17,873 nucleotides of DNA from NCBI GenBank assembly GCA_039185015.1, contig JBCDAU010000067.1, positions 1 to 17,873 on the forward strand, in the 5' to 3' direction. Position 1 is the first letter of the stretch. The number at the start of each line of letters is the position of its first letter. Below the pieces are notes generated by a model. The model saw only the letters and a list, made by a program, of their open reading frames with translations. It did not search any database and was not told where the DNA came from. Positions 1 through 6,989 of the stretch are shown in pieces. Origin of the DNA: JBCBSZ01 sp039185015 (lineage in GTDB: Bacteria > Actinomycetota > Acidimicrobiia > Acidimicrobiales > Poriferisodalaceae). A program made the position numbers and the translations under genes.

Positions 1-318
1 GAGGCCGTGGTGTTTTCCCGGCGTGGGTCCCGGAGCCCACGGAGCTCGGTGCTCCGACCCCCTCCTCGTGTCCTCGCCCTGACGGGCTGCGGCTGAGGCC
101 GTGGTGTTTTCCCGGCGTGGGTCCCGGAGCCCACGGAGCTCGGTGCTCCGACCCCCTCCTCGTGTCCTCGCCCTGACGGGCTGCGGCTGAGGCCGTGGTG
201 TTTTCCCGGCGTGGGTCGCGGAGCCACGGAGCTCGGTGCTCCGACCCCCTCCTCGTGTCCTCGCCCTGACGGGCTGCGGCCGAGGCCGTGGTAGTGCCCC
301 GGCGTGGGTCCCGGAGCC
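1..318. repeat. Tandem array of ~94-bp hairpin repeats
   Basis: Units begin at 1, 95 and 189 (94, 94 and 93 bp), followed by a partial diverged copy at 282-318 that stops 11 bp short of the pbpA stop codon. Units 1 and 2 look identical; unit 3 has one substitution and a 1-base deletion near its hairpin. Each unit holds a strong stem: CGGAGC at 31-36 pairs with GCTCCG at 51-56, and after a 2-base bulge GGGT (25-28) pairs with ACCC (57-60). The same stem recurs at 125-150 and 219-243. The array starts at the window edge, so more copies may lie outside. The unit length is not a multiple of three, and no convincing gene lies in these 329 bases. On the minus strand the array would form the RNA immediately downstream of pbpA. 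Confidence 0.9.
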
Positions 319-329
319 GGGCGGTCGCC

Positions 330-1805
330 TCAGCCGGCGGGTGTGAGGTAGCCGGCGGTGATCGCCGCTTCGAGCACGGCGGTCGCGATCGGCGCCGCCG
401 TCCCGCCACCGGTCTGCTGTCCGGTACCGCCGCCACCCTCGACCACGACGGCGAACGCGAGGCGGGGCGCCTCCAGGGGAGCGAAGCCGACGATCCACGC
501 GTTGGTGTCCTCGGTCTCCGACGAGAGCTGCGCCGTCCCGGTCTTCGCGCCGCCCGTGATGCCGGGCGGGAGGAGGCCGGCTGCGGTGCCCTCGGTGGCG
601 ACCGTGGCCATGAGGTCCCGCACGGTCGCGGCGGTGGTCGCGCTCATCGCCCGCTGCCAGACCACTGGTTCCGGATCCTCGAGGACGGCGTCGTCGGTGA
701 ACACCTCGGTGACGACCCGGGGGACGGGGACGACGCCCCGGTTGGCCACGCCGGCGGCGACGAGCGCCATCTGCAGCGGCGTCGCCCGCACGTCGAACTG
801 GCCGATCGCGGCCTGGGCGAGCAGCGGCGTGTTCTGCTCGAACACGCTCGGCTCGGGGAACTGCGACGGCTCGGGGTCGGGCAGGTCGAGCGGCGGGGCG
901 TCGTTGAAGCCGGTGTCCTCGGCCGTGCTGTGGAGCTGCTCGGCGCCGATCTCGACGCCCAGCTCGGCGAAGGCCGTGTTGCAGGACACCCGGAAGATCT
1001 CGACGAGGTCGCCGCCGCAGGTCGAGCCGCCGAAGTTCCGGATCGGGCGGGAGGTGAGCGGCGGCACGTACTCGGCAGCCGGCTCGAACACGGGCTCCGT
1101 CGTCGTGGCGAGCCCGCTCTCCAGCGCTGCGGTCGCGGTGATGATCTTGAACGTCGATCCGGGGAAGAAGGTCTCCCGGTAGGCGCGCACCCGCAGCGGG
1201 TCGTCGTCGTCCGCGATCAGGCGCTCACGGGCCTCGCGCACCGCTGGGAGATCGTGGGACGAGAGCTCGTTCGGGTCGTAGGACGGGAAGCTCCACATGG
1301 CGAGGACGTCGCCGGTCGCGGGGTCGAGCACGACCACCGATCCACGCCGATCGCCGAGCGCGTCGCGAGCAGCCGTCTGCAGCCGACTGTCGATGGTCGA
1401 GACGACGGTGGCGACCCGCGGGTCGGTGTCGAACACCGCCGACAGCGAGCCGAGTTGCTGGCGGGTCGTGTCGCCGGCGAGCTCGTCGTTCCAGACCCGT
1501 TCGAGCCCGTCGGCACCGAAGTTGAGCGAGAGGTAGCCGGTCACCGCGGCGTACAGCTCACCGTCGGGATAGATCCGGAGCCGCTCGAGGGGACCTTCCA
1601 CCTCCTCGGACACCGCGATGACCTGCCCGTCGACGGTGACGATCGGACCGCGGTCACCGGTGAAGTCCTGTTCGAGGTCACGGGTGTTGAGCGGGTGCTC
1701 GCGCAGCTCACCTCCCCGCGCCAGCTGCGTGAGGTTGAGCTGCACGAACAGCACGCCGTACAGCACCAGCACCACGGCGACGAGCACCCGGATCCGGGGG
1801 ATCAC
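330..1805 (-). CDS. pbpA: Class B penicillin-binding protein PbpA (transpeptidase)
   Basis: A membrane-anchored D,D-transpeptidase that cross-links peptidoglycan stem peptides outside the cytoplasmic membrane, partnered with the SEDS polymerase encoded just upstream. The protein has 491 residues, which as I recall matches mycobacterial PbpA. A single N-terminal membrane anchor covers residues 6-24. The three penicillin-binding motifs are intact: S217-T-F-K220 (acylated serine), S274-C-N276 and K421-T-G-T424. The start is a GTG at 1805-1803 that overlaps the rodA stop by 4 bases (GTGA), so translation is probably coupled; a GAAGAG stretch lies about 8 bases upstream. It is the last gene of the cluster inside the window. 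In relatives pknA/pknB follow; here a hairpin repeat array follows instead. Confidence 0.95.
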   Translation of the reverse strand: MIPRIRVLVAVVLVLYGVLFVQLNLTQLARGGELREHPLNTRDLEQDFTGDRGPIVTVDGQVIAVSEEVEGPLERLRIYPDGELYAAVTGYLSLNFGADGLERVWNDELAGDTTRQQLGSLSAVFDTDPRVATVVSTIDSRLQTAARDALGDRRGSVVVLDPATGDVLAMWSFPSYDPNELSSHDLPAVREARERLIADDDDPLRVRAYRETFFPGSTFKIITATAALESGLATTTEPVFEPAAEYVPPLTSRPIRNFGGSTCGGDLVEIFRVSCNTAFAELGVEIGAEQLHSTAEDTGFNDAPPLDLPDPEPSQFPEPSVFEQNTPLLAQAAIGQFDVRATPLQMALVAAGVANRGVVPVPRVVTEVFTDDAVLEDPEPVVWQRAMSATTAATVRDLMATVATEGTAAGLLPPGITGGAKTGTAQLSSETEDTNAWIVGFAPLEAPRLAFAVVVEGGGGTGQQTGGGTAAPIATAVLEAAITAGYLTPAG

Positions 1806-3130
1806 GCCGGGCTCTTCTCACGCCGGAACCGCCGGAACGGCCGCCACGGCGGGGTGCGATGACCGCCCTCGACGTCGTTGGAGATCCGTAGGAGCAGCGC
1901 GATCAGGATGTAGTTGGCGATCAGCGACGAGCCGCCGTAGCTGACGAACGGGAGCGTGATGCCGGTGAGGGGCACGACCCGCAGCACGCCGCCGAGGATG
2001 AGGAACGACTGGAAGGCGATGATCGTCGTGAGGCCGGTGGCGAGCAACGAGTCGAAGGGCCGCTCGGCCCGGACCGCGATGCGGTAGCCCGAGCCGATCA
2101 TCAGCAGGAAGCCGACGAGGATCGCCGTGGCGCCCATCAGCCCGAGCTCCTCCGCGATCACGGCGAAGATGAAGTCGGTCTCGGCAGCCGGTATGCGGGT
2201 GGGGTCACCGAGGCCCGGGCCGGTGCCGGTGAGCCCACCCTCGGCGAGCGAGAAGGTCGCCTGGAGGAGCTGGAAGCCGGAGTCGAGCGGGTCGGACCAC
2301 GGATCGAGCCAGGTGTCGATGCGCTCCTGCACGTGCGAGAACGCGCTCCACGACACGAACGCTCCGACGGCGAAGAGCGACACGCCGCCGATCACGAAGA
2401 CCAAGCGCCCGGTGGCCACCCAGATCACGACCATCACGACCGTGAACAGCAGCAGCGACGACCCCAGGTCCCGCTCGAACACCATGACGAGCAGCGAGGC
2501 GCCCCACGCCGCGAGCAGCGGTCCGAGGTGGCGGGGGTCGGGCAGGCGCAACGGGCCGATGCGGAGGTCCGAGAGCTCGAGGATCTCCCGCCGCTCGGCG
2601 AGGTAGCCGGCGAGGAAGATGGCGAACGCGACCTTGGCGAACTCGCCCGGCTGGATGCTCGCCCCGGCGACCCGGATCCACAGCCGGGCGCCGTTGACCG
2701 TGGCGCCGATGCCGGGGAGCAGCGGGAGCAGCAGCAGCACGAGACCGGCGGCCGCCATGGTCCACCGGTACCGGGCGAGCACCGCCGCCCGGTCGACGAG
2801 CAGCAACGTCACGACGAACGCCGCGATGCCGAGCAGGGTCCACTGCGCCTGCAGCGCGGCGAGGTCCTGGTCGAGTCGGGCGATGAACACGTAGCCGAGG
2901 CCGTTGAGGAGCACGGCGATCGGCAGGATCAGCGGATCGGCCGACGGGGCGAGTCGGCGGACCGCGACGTGGGCGAGGCCGAACAGGACGTACAGCTGGA
3001 TGAGGAACGGCACGACGTCGGCCGGCAGCGAGGCGTCGCGGCCCAATCCGAGGAGCGTGTACGTCGCCGTGATGACCAGGCCGGCCATCACGATCAACCC
3101 CAGCTCGGTCGACCGCCTGGTCGAGCGCAT
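1802..3130 (-). CDS. rodA: SEDS-family peptidoglycan glycosyltransferase RodA/FtsW
   Basis: A polytopic membrane enzyme that polymerises lipid II into glycan strands and works with the adjacent class B PBP. The protein has 442 residues with roughly ten or more hydrophobic segments. SEDS signatures are visible: QPGEFAK (residues 160-166), FERDLGSS (218-225, with D221 as the expected catalytic aspartate), AETDFIFA (316-323) and the C-terminal PLTGITLPFVSYGGSS region (387-402). The C-terminal tail is short, basic and cytoplasmic. The ATG at 3130-3128 shares one base with the pstP stop (TGATG), and its own stop overlaps the pbpA start, which indicates one operon. No good ribosome binding site precedes it, consistent with re-initiation after pstP. 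Confidence 0.95.
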   Translation of the reverse strand: MRSTRRSTELGLIVMAGLVITATYTLLGLGRDASLPADVVPFLIQLYVLFGLAHVAVRRLAPSADPLILPIAVLLNGLGYVFIARLDQDLAALQAQWTLLGIAAFVVTLLLVDRAAVLARYRWTMAAAGLVLLLLPLLPGIGATVNGARLWIRVAGASIQPGEFAKVAFAIFLAGYLAERREILELSDLRIGPLRLPDPRHLGPLLAAWGASLLVMVFERDLGSSLLLFTVVMVVIWVATGRLVFVIGGVSLFAVGAFVSWSAFSHVQERIDTWLDPWSDPLDSGFQLLQATFSLAEGGLTGTGPGLGDPTRIPAAETDFIFAVIAEELGLMGATAILVGFLLMIGSGYRIAVRAERPFDSLLATGLTTIIAFQSFLILGGVLRVVPLTGITLPFVSYGGSSLIANYILIALLLRISNDVEGGHRTPPWRPFRRFRREKSPA

Positions 3131-4518
3131 CAGCCCGAGGTGGTCGTGGGCGGTGCGGTCGTCGCCGGTGCCGCCGTGGTGGCCGTCGACGGTGGCGCCT
3201 CGGTTGGTGGCGGAGCCGTGGTCGGTGGTGGCGTCGTCGTCGGCGGCGGGAGCTCGGCCCGGAGGTCGGCCACGATGTCGCGGGCCTCACCGAGCGAGCC
3301 GACCTCGCGGCCCCCGTCGATGTCCTCGACGATCGCCTCGGGCAGCTCGTCGCGGAAGATGGCGGTGCGCTCGACCAGGGTCGGTTCGAACCACAGCACC
3401 GAGCCGGACTTGCCCTCGAAGATGACGACCTCGTCGCCGGCGAAGTCGAGGTGGGCGCCGCTGCGGGCCCAGAAGCCGACGGCGGCGATCGCTCCGAAGA
3501 TCGCGACGATGACGAGCACGACGAAGCCCAGCAGCCGCCAGGTCAGCAGCGGCGTCGTGGGCTCGGCCGGTCCGTCGTCGCCCGCCGGCGGCGCCACCCC
3601 GGCCCGTTCGTCGGCCAGGTCGGCGAACGGTTGGGTGTCGGTGACCGTGGCCGTATCGGCGAACGGTGAGGGGGGCGGCGGAGCATCGGGCCCGTCCAGC
3701 GCGGGAAGCTGCTCCGTCGGATCGAGATCCTCCTCGGCAGGCGGAGCGGCGTCATCGCCGACCACGGCGACCTGCGCCGTCGCCTCGCCGTCGTCGGCGA
3801 CCACGTCGACCACGACCACGGTGATGTTGTCGCGACCGCCCCGGTCGTTGGCCAGGCGGACGAGCTCGCGGGCGGCGTCACCCGGATCGGCGAGGCGGCG
3901 CAGCGCGGCCTGCACCTGATCGTCCTGGAGCTCGTTGATCAGGCCGTCCGAGCACAGGAGATACCGATCGCCCGCCTCCAGCTCGAGGCTCCACGAATCG
4001 ACCTCGACCTCCGGCTCGATGCCGATCGCACGGGTCAGCATGTTGCGGTATGGGTGCATCTCGGCTTCCTGCTCCGAGATCGACCCCTCGCGCAGCAGCG
4101 CTCCGACGTAGCTGTGGTCCTCGGTCAGCCGCTCGAAGGTCTCGCCCCGGAGCCGGTAGGCGCGGGAGTCGCCGACGTTGATCAGCGCCGCCTCGTGGGA
4201 GCCTGCGATGCGCATCGCCGTGACCGTCGTGCCCATGCCCTGGAGCTCGGAGTCGTCCGACGCGCTCTGGTGGACGTAGCGGTTCGTCTCGCGCACGGCC
4301 TCGACGAAGCCGTCGAGATCATCGAAGGTGCTGGCGGACAGTGACTCGACCGTCAGCCGCGACGCCGTCTCGCCGGCCCGATGACCGCCCATGCCGTCGG
4401 CGACGATGAACAGCGGCGCCTGGGCGAAGACGGAGTCCTGGTTGGCGGCTCGCACACGCCCGGCGTGGGTGCTGGCGCCCCATCGGAACACGAGTTGCTC
4501 GCCGGACATCGGGCTCAT
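3130..4518 (-). CDS. pstP: PP2C-family Ser/Thr protein phosphatase PstP
   Basis: A membrane-anchored, Mn/Mg-dependent phosphatase expected to reverse PknA/PknB phosphorylation of cell-wall proteins. It has 462 residues. The cytoplasmic PP2C domain covers about residues 8-240 with all metal ligands in place: NQD (D28), ADGMGG (D41), GDSRAY (116-121), CSDG (D191) and GGRDN (D230). A Pro/Asp-rich linker (about 250-325) leads to one transmembrane helix (about 328-350). Outside follow a small domain (about 355-423) and a Pro/Thr tail of about 40 residues ending at the stop. The frame is open upstream to 4713, but the ATG at 4518 is preferred: it overlaps the fhaB stop as ATGA and has GAGGTGG a few bases upstream. 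A second ATG at 4509 is possible. Confidence 0.94.
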   Translation of the reverse strand: MSPMSGEQLVFRWGASTHAGRVRAANQDSVFAQAPLFIVADGMGGHRAGETASRLTVESLSASTFDDLDGFVEAVRETNRYVHQSASDDSELQGMGTTVTAMRIAGSHEAALINVGDSRAYRLRGETFERLTEDHSYVGALLREGSISEQEAEMHPYRNMLTRAIGIEPEVEVDSWSLELEAGDRYLLCSDGLINELQDDQVQAALRRLADPGDAARELVRLANDRGGRDNITVVVVDVVADDGEATAQVAVVGDDAAPPAEEDLDPTEQLPALDGPDAPPPPSPFADTATVTDTQPFADLADERAGVAPPAGDDGPAEPTTPLLTWRLLGFVVLVIVAIFGAIAAVGFWARSGAHLDFAGDEVVIFEGKSGSVLWFEPTLVERTAIFRDELPEAIVEDIDGGREVGSLGEARDIVADLRAELPPPTTTPPPTTAPPPTEAPPSTATTAAPATTAPPTTTSG

Positions 4519-5006
4519 GCTTCCACCTCGAAGGCGAACGATCCCACCCGGACCACCTCGCCGTTGCGCACGAGGCGTGGCGCGCTGACCCGGTCGCGTC
4601 CGGCGAAGGTGCCGTTCGTGCTGCCCAGGTCCTCGATCATCAGCTGGTCGCCGCTGCGGAACAACCGGGCGTGCAGCTGGCTCACGTAGTCGTCCTCCAG
4701 GCGGATCTGACAACCCGGCGCTCGCCCGATGGTGAGCTCGTCACCCACGTCGTGACGCCGGCCCCGCTGCTCGGCCGGCTCGATCACGATCAGTGCCGGA
4801 CCGGGAGCGGTCACCGCGGCAGGACGTGCGGCACGGCGAGCCGTCGCACCGACCGGTGCCCGACGGTCGGCGGGCGGTGCCGCCTCGGTCGCCCGCCGTT
4901 CGGCGGCGCGGGTCTCGACCCAGACCGCCCGGAGCGCCCGGAGGAAGAAGAGGTAGAGCAGGGCCAGCAGCCCGATGCTCAGGATGCGGAGCGCGCCGTC
5001 GGCCAC
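4515..5006 (-). CDS. fhaB: FHA-domain protein FhaB (FipA-type)
   Basis: A small membrane-tethered phosphothreonine-binding protein. In mycobacteria the homologue links Ser/Thr kinase signalling to the divisome, and the same role is inferred here from gene order. It has 163 residues: one N-terminal transmembrane helix (about 8-28), an Ala/Arg/Pro-rich linker (about 32-70) and a C-terminal FHA domain (about 71-163). FHA recognition residues are visible: GR (94-95), the S109-x-x-H112 motif, and STNGT (129-133). The start is GTG at 5006-5004, directly abutting the fhaA TGA, with GAGG about 8 bases upstream. The stop overlaps the pstP start. Confidence 0.93.
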   Translation of the reverse strand: MADGALRILSIGLLALLYLFFLRALRAVWVETRAAERRATEAAPPADRRAPVGATARRAARPAAVTAPGPALIVIEPAEQRGRRHDVGDELTIGRAPGCQIRLEDDYVSQLHARLFRSGDQLMIEDLGSTNGTFAGRDRVSAPRLVRNGEVVRVGSFAFEVEA

Positions 5007-5666
5007 TCAGGAGGCCTCGAAGCGGAGGACGTGGTCACCGATCTCCAGCACGTCGCCGTCGGCGAGGCGCTGCTCCCGGATCGGACGGCCGTTCACCGCC
5101 GAACCGTTCATCGACTCGAGGTCGATGAGCACCCAGCCGCCCTCGATCGGTCGCAGCTCGGCGTGCTTGCGGCTCACGTTCGGGTCGGTCAGCTGCACGT
5201 CGCACTCGGGCAGACGGCCGATGACGAAGGTCTCGCTCCCCAGCTCGTAGCGGCGGCCCTCCTCGTCGACGAGGCTGCCGAAGCCGGCGCCGCCCGGCGC
5301 CTCACGCAGCTCCGCGTCGATCTCGAAGCGACCGGTGCGCAGCTTCGGGTCCGTCGTGATCTCCACCCGGACCGGGCCCATGAACACCCAGCCCTCGTCG
5401 CGGGCACCGTCACGGGCCACCTCGGCCAGCTCGCGCTCGAGCGAGGCCCGGACACCGCTCAGCTGCTCGGCGTCGTTGGCCGAGAGCCGGACCGTGTGGT
5501 GGTTCGGCGCCACGCGCTGCCCACCGAGGCCGAGCGTCGTCCCGATCTCCATCTCACGCCGGAGCCGTCGCCCGATCTCGACCGGACGCAGCCCGGTACG
5601 GAAGGCGCGGGCGAAGGTGCCCTCGACCAGCCGTTCCAGGCGGCGTTCGAAGTTGCGCAATCCCAT
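5007..5666 (-). CDS. fhaA: FHA-domain protein FhaA with N-terminal DUF3662 domain
   Basis: A cytoplasmic adaptor that reads phosphothreonines. In mycobacteria FhaA binds the pseudokinase domain of MviN/MurJ and PknB, and this connects it to peptidoglycan precursor control. It has 219 residues: a DUF3662-type N-terminal domain (about 1-115) and a C-terminal FHA domain (about 135-219) with GR at 150-151, SRKH at 165-168 and MNG at 186-188. Mycobacterial FhaA is over 500 residues because of a long low-complexity linker; here the two domains are almost directly joined. The ATG at 5666 has GAGGA 4 bases upstream. It is the first gene of the minus-strand cluster. Confidence 0.93.
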   Translation of the reverse strand: MGLRNFERRLERLVEGTFARAFRTGLRPVEIGRRLRREMEIGTTLGLGGQRVAPNHHTVRLSANDAEQLSGVRASLERELAEVARDGARDEGWVFMGPVRVEITTDPKLRTGRFEIDAELREAPGGAGFGSLVDEEGRRYELGSETFVIGRLPECDVQLTDPNVSRKHAELRPIEGGWVLIDLESMNGSAVNGRPIREQRLADGDVLEIGDHVLRFEAS

Positions 5667-5755
5667 GACGTCCTCGGCTCGGAGCCGATGCGAAGCGTAG
5701 GCGAATCGCCCCGAGGCTCCCCGGCACGGTGCTGCTACGATTCAGGGCTCCCCAC
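5667..5755. promoter_or_regulatory. Divergent promoter region between fhaA and tRNA-Leu
   Basis: These 89 bases must carry the start signals for the fhaA cluster (minus) and the tRNA (plus). Plausible -10 boxes are TACGAT at 5736-5741 on the plus strand, about 15 bases before the mature tRNA end, and TACGCT on the minus strand (complement of 5694-5699), about 28 bases before the fhaA ATG. Neither has a convincing -35 box at normal spacing. The assignment rests on position and -10 likeness only. Confidence 0.35.
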
Positions 5756-5839
5756 GGGCGAGTGGCGGAATTGGCAGACGCGCTGGCTTCAGGTGCCAGT
5801 GTCCGCAAGGACGTGGGGGTTCAAGTCCCCCCTCGCCCA
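5756..5839 (+). tRNA. tRNA-Leu (anticodon CAG)
   Basis: An 84-base class II tRNA reading CUG codons. The acceptor stem pairs GGGCGAG (5756-5762) with CTCGCCC (5832-5838), with discriminator A5839. The anticodon stem CTGGC/GCCAG (5783-5787 and 5795-5799) encloses the loop TTCAGGT, with CAG at 5790-5792. A long variable arm (GTCC-GCAA-GGAC) is the leucine/serine class mark, and the T arm is GGGGG-TTCAAGT-CCCCC (5815-5831). The 3' CCA is not encoded: the bases after A5839 are CCG. A tRNA-Leu beside fhaA is, as I recall, conserved in other actinobacteria. Confidence 0.97.
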
Positions 5840-5854
5840 CCGAGCTGGTTTCCC

Positions 5855-5939
5855 CTGTCCTCGCAGGCCTGCTCGGGCCCGGTGGCCGCGATGTCTCCGC
5901 TCCGCTGGGGCGCTTGCCGCGCAGGCCGTCCGGGCTCGT
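5855..5939. repeat. Interspersed 85-bp repeat, copy 1
   Basis: This block aligns without gaps to 11601-11685, with about 73 of 85 positions identical by eye. The best conserved core is CTCCGCTCCGCTGGGGCGCT followed by TGCCGC. Both copies lie in non-coding DNA between genes. Here the block sits between the tRNA-Leu and the convergent membrane-protein gene. I see no gene in 5840-6088; the whole stretch is repeat-like and very GC-rich. Confidence 0.8.
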
Positions 5940-5973
5940 GGGTGGCGGGCTCGTGGGCTCCGACTCGAAGTCG

Positions 5974-6020
5974 CGATCCGCTGGGCGCGCTTCTACGCGC
6001 AGGTCGTCCGGGCTCGTGGG
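5974..6020. repeat. Partial direct repeat of the 85-bp element
   Basis: This segment repeats the second half of the 85-bp element, close to the 5899-5941 part of copy 1: TCCGCTGGG, then GCGCAGG and GTCCGGGCTCGTGGG in the same order with small insertions. The decamer GGCTCGTGGG occurs three times between 5932 and 6020. It suggests local duplication of the element's 3' half. Confidence 0.65.
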
Positions 6021-6088
6021 CGCGCCGGCGCCCCGACGCAGGCGGGTTGGCCGGGCGCCGGGGCGGATGGGGTCGCTGATCGCCCGGC

Positions 6089-6787
6089 TCAGTCGGTGGC
6101 GTTGCGGATCAGGAACACCGAGGTGGTCAGGGTCCAGGCGAAGACGGCGAGGCCGCCGAGCAGGCCGAGGCTGGCGATCCCGCCGGCTGGGTCGCCGCTG
6201 AAGAGCCACAGTCCGCCCATCACCGAGACGACGCCGGCTGCGAAGCCCAGACCGCTCAGCCAGTGCGGCAGCTCCGGTGCCCGCAGCATCAGCACCGATG
6301 CGGCGACGACGAACACCGCGGTCGTCCACGGGATGAGCCCGAAGAAGACCACGGAGTCGAGAGCTGACAGCGCGATCAGCACGTCGTCGGAGGCGTCGCG
6401 CACGGGCTCGAGCGACATGGCGCCGAACAGCGACATGCCGACGACGGCGGCGCCGAATCCGGCGATGGCGCCGGCCGAGGCGAGTCGGGGCAGGATCCCA
6501 CCGCTGGTGTCGCTCTCGCCCAGGCGGCGCAACAGGCCGAAGGCGAAGAACAGGTGGAGCACGCCGAAGATGGCGGGTGCGATCCAGACCCAGAACCGCA
6601 TCGGGCCCTCGTTGTCGGCGAACCAGGAACGAAGCTCATCGGCACCGTCGGTGAACACCGGCGCGTCGGCGGAGATCCCGATGGCCAGGGAGACGAACAG
6701 CACCACCGAGGCGATCCCGGCGATGCCTGCGGAGCGGTCCCAGCTCCTGGTCGTCTGGACGGTCTGCTCGGTCAGCGTGGTGGTCAT
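6089..6787 (-). CDS. Hypothetical six-helix integral membrane protein
   Basis: I do not recognise the family. The 232-residue protein has about six hydrophobic segments (roughly residues 20-42, 65-87, 102-124, 137-168, 174-198 and 203-227) and short charged loops. There is no signal peptide and no catalytic motif that I can identify. The ATG at 6787 is chosen because GAGGAG lies 8 bases upstream; an ATG two codons earlier (6793) is too close to that site, and the frame is open further up to 6925. The gene is divergent from the histidine kinase pair, with about 200 bases between them. It could therefore be a target of that system, which is inference from position only. Confidence 0.75.
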   Translation of the reverse strand: MTTTLTEQTVQTTRSWDRSAGIAGIASVVLFVSLAIGISADAPVFTDGADELRSWFADNEGPMRFWVWIAPAIFGVLHLFFAFGLLRRLGESDTSGGILPRLASAGAIAGFGAAVVGMSLFGAMSLEPVRDASDDVLIALSALDSVVFFGLIPWTTAVFVVAASVLMLRAPELPHWLSGLGFAAGVVSVMGGLWLFSGDPAGGIASLGLLGGLAVFAWTLTTSVFLIRNATD

Positions 6788-6901
6788 GTGCATCGCTCCT
6801 CGCACCGCCCGGCGGCGCAGTCGTGGGTTGACGACGCCATCGTCGAGGCCCTGAGCGACGACGCCCAGCGTGTCAGCGCGCTTCGGTCTACGTGCCAGCA
6901 C

Positions 6902-6952
6902 CACCCCACCTGGGGGTGCCCTCACGGTGGTGAGCGAGGTCTCGCTCGCTCA
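6902..6952. promoter_or_regulatory. Cluster of inverted repeats upstream of the kinase pair
   Basis: Between the membrane-protein gene and the first kinase are three inverted repeats: CACCCC/GGGGTG (6902-6918, 5-base loop), CTCAC/GTGAG (6921-6934, 4-base loop) and a perfect 8-bp repeat TGAGCGAG/CTCGCTCA (6931-6952, 6-base spacer). The last two overlap and could not form in RNA at the same time. The 8-bp repeat ends 37 bases before the kinase start. It could be the binding site of a dimeric LuxR/NarL-type regulator or a leader-RNA hairpin. I find no clear -35/-10 pair in this interval. Confidence 0.4.
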
Positions 6953-6989
6953 GAATGCGGTGCGTACACCCACACACCGGGGAGCGCCG

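Noticed and set aside
1..318. CRISPR array
   Set aside because: The repeats are directly adjacent 93-94 bp units with no unique spacers between them, and there are no cas genes nearby.
288..1862. Long plus-strand reading frame opposite pbpA
   Set aside because: It is Arg/Gly/Glu-rich with no recognisable domain and lies wholly over the clear pbpA gene. Open frames opposite genes are expected at this GC content.
2333..3919. 528-residue plus-strand frame opposite rodA and pstP
   Set aside because: The composition is low-complexity Glu/Arg/Gln followed by Ser/Thr/Arg, and it spans two conserved genes on the other strand.
4519..4713. Longer N-terminus for PstP
   Set aside because: The extra 65 residues are Arg/Pro-rich and overlap fhaB in another frame. 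The ATG at 4518 has the expected stop-start overlap and a good ribosome binding site.
5840..6088. Integrated element at the tRNA-Leu gene
   Set aside because: There is no integrase, no duplicated tRNA 3' end and no other mobile gene in the window. The region holds only short repeats.
5742..6329. Minus-strand frame with the peptide GGLEPPRPCGHWHLKPARLP
   Set aside because: This is the antisense translation of the tRNA-Leu gene, a known source of false protein annotations. The upstream part reads through the 85-bp repeat.
4671..6854. 727-residue plus-strand frame crossing the tRNA gene
   Set aside because: It runs over fhaA, a tRNA and intergenic repeats, and its protein has no coherent composition.
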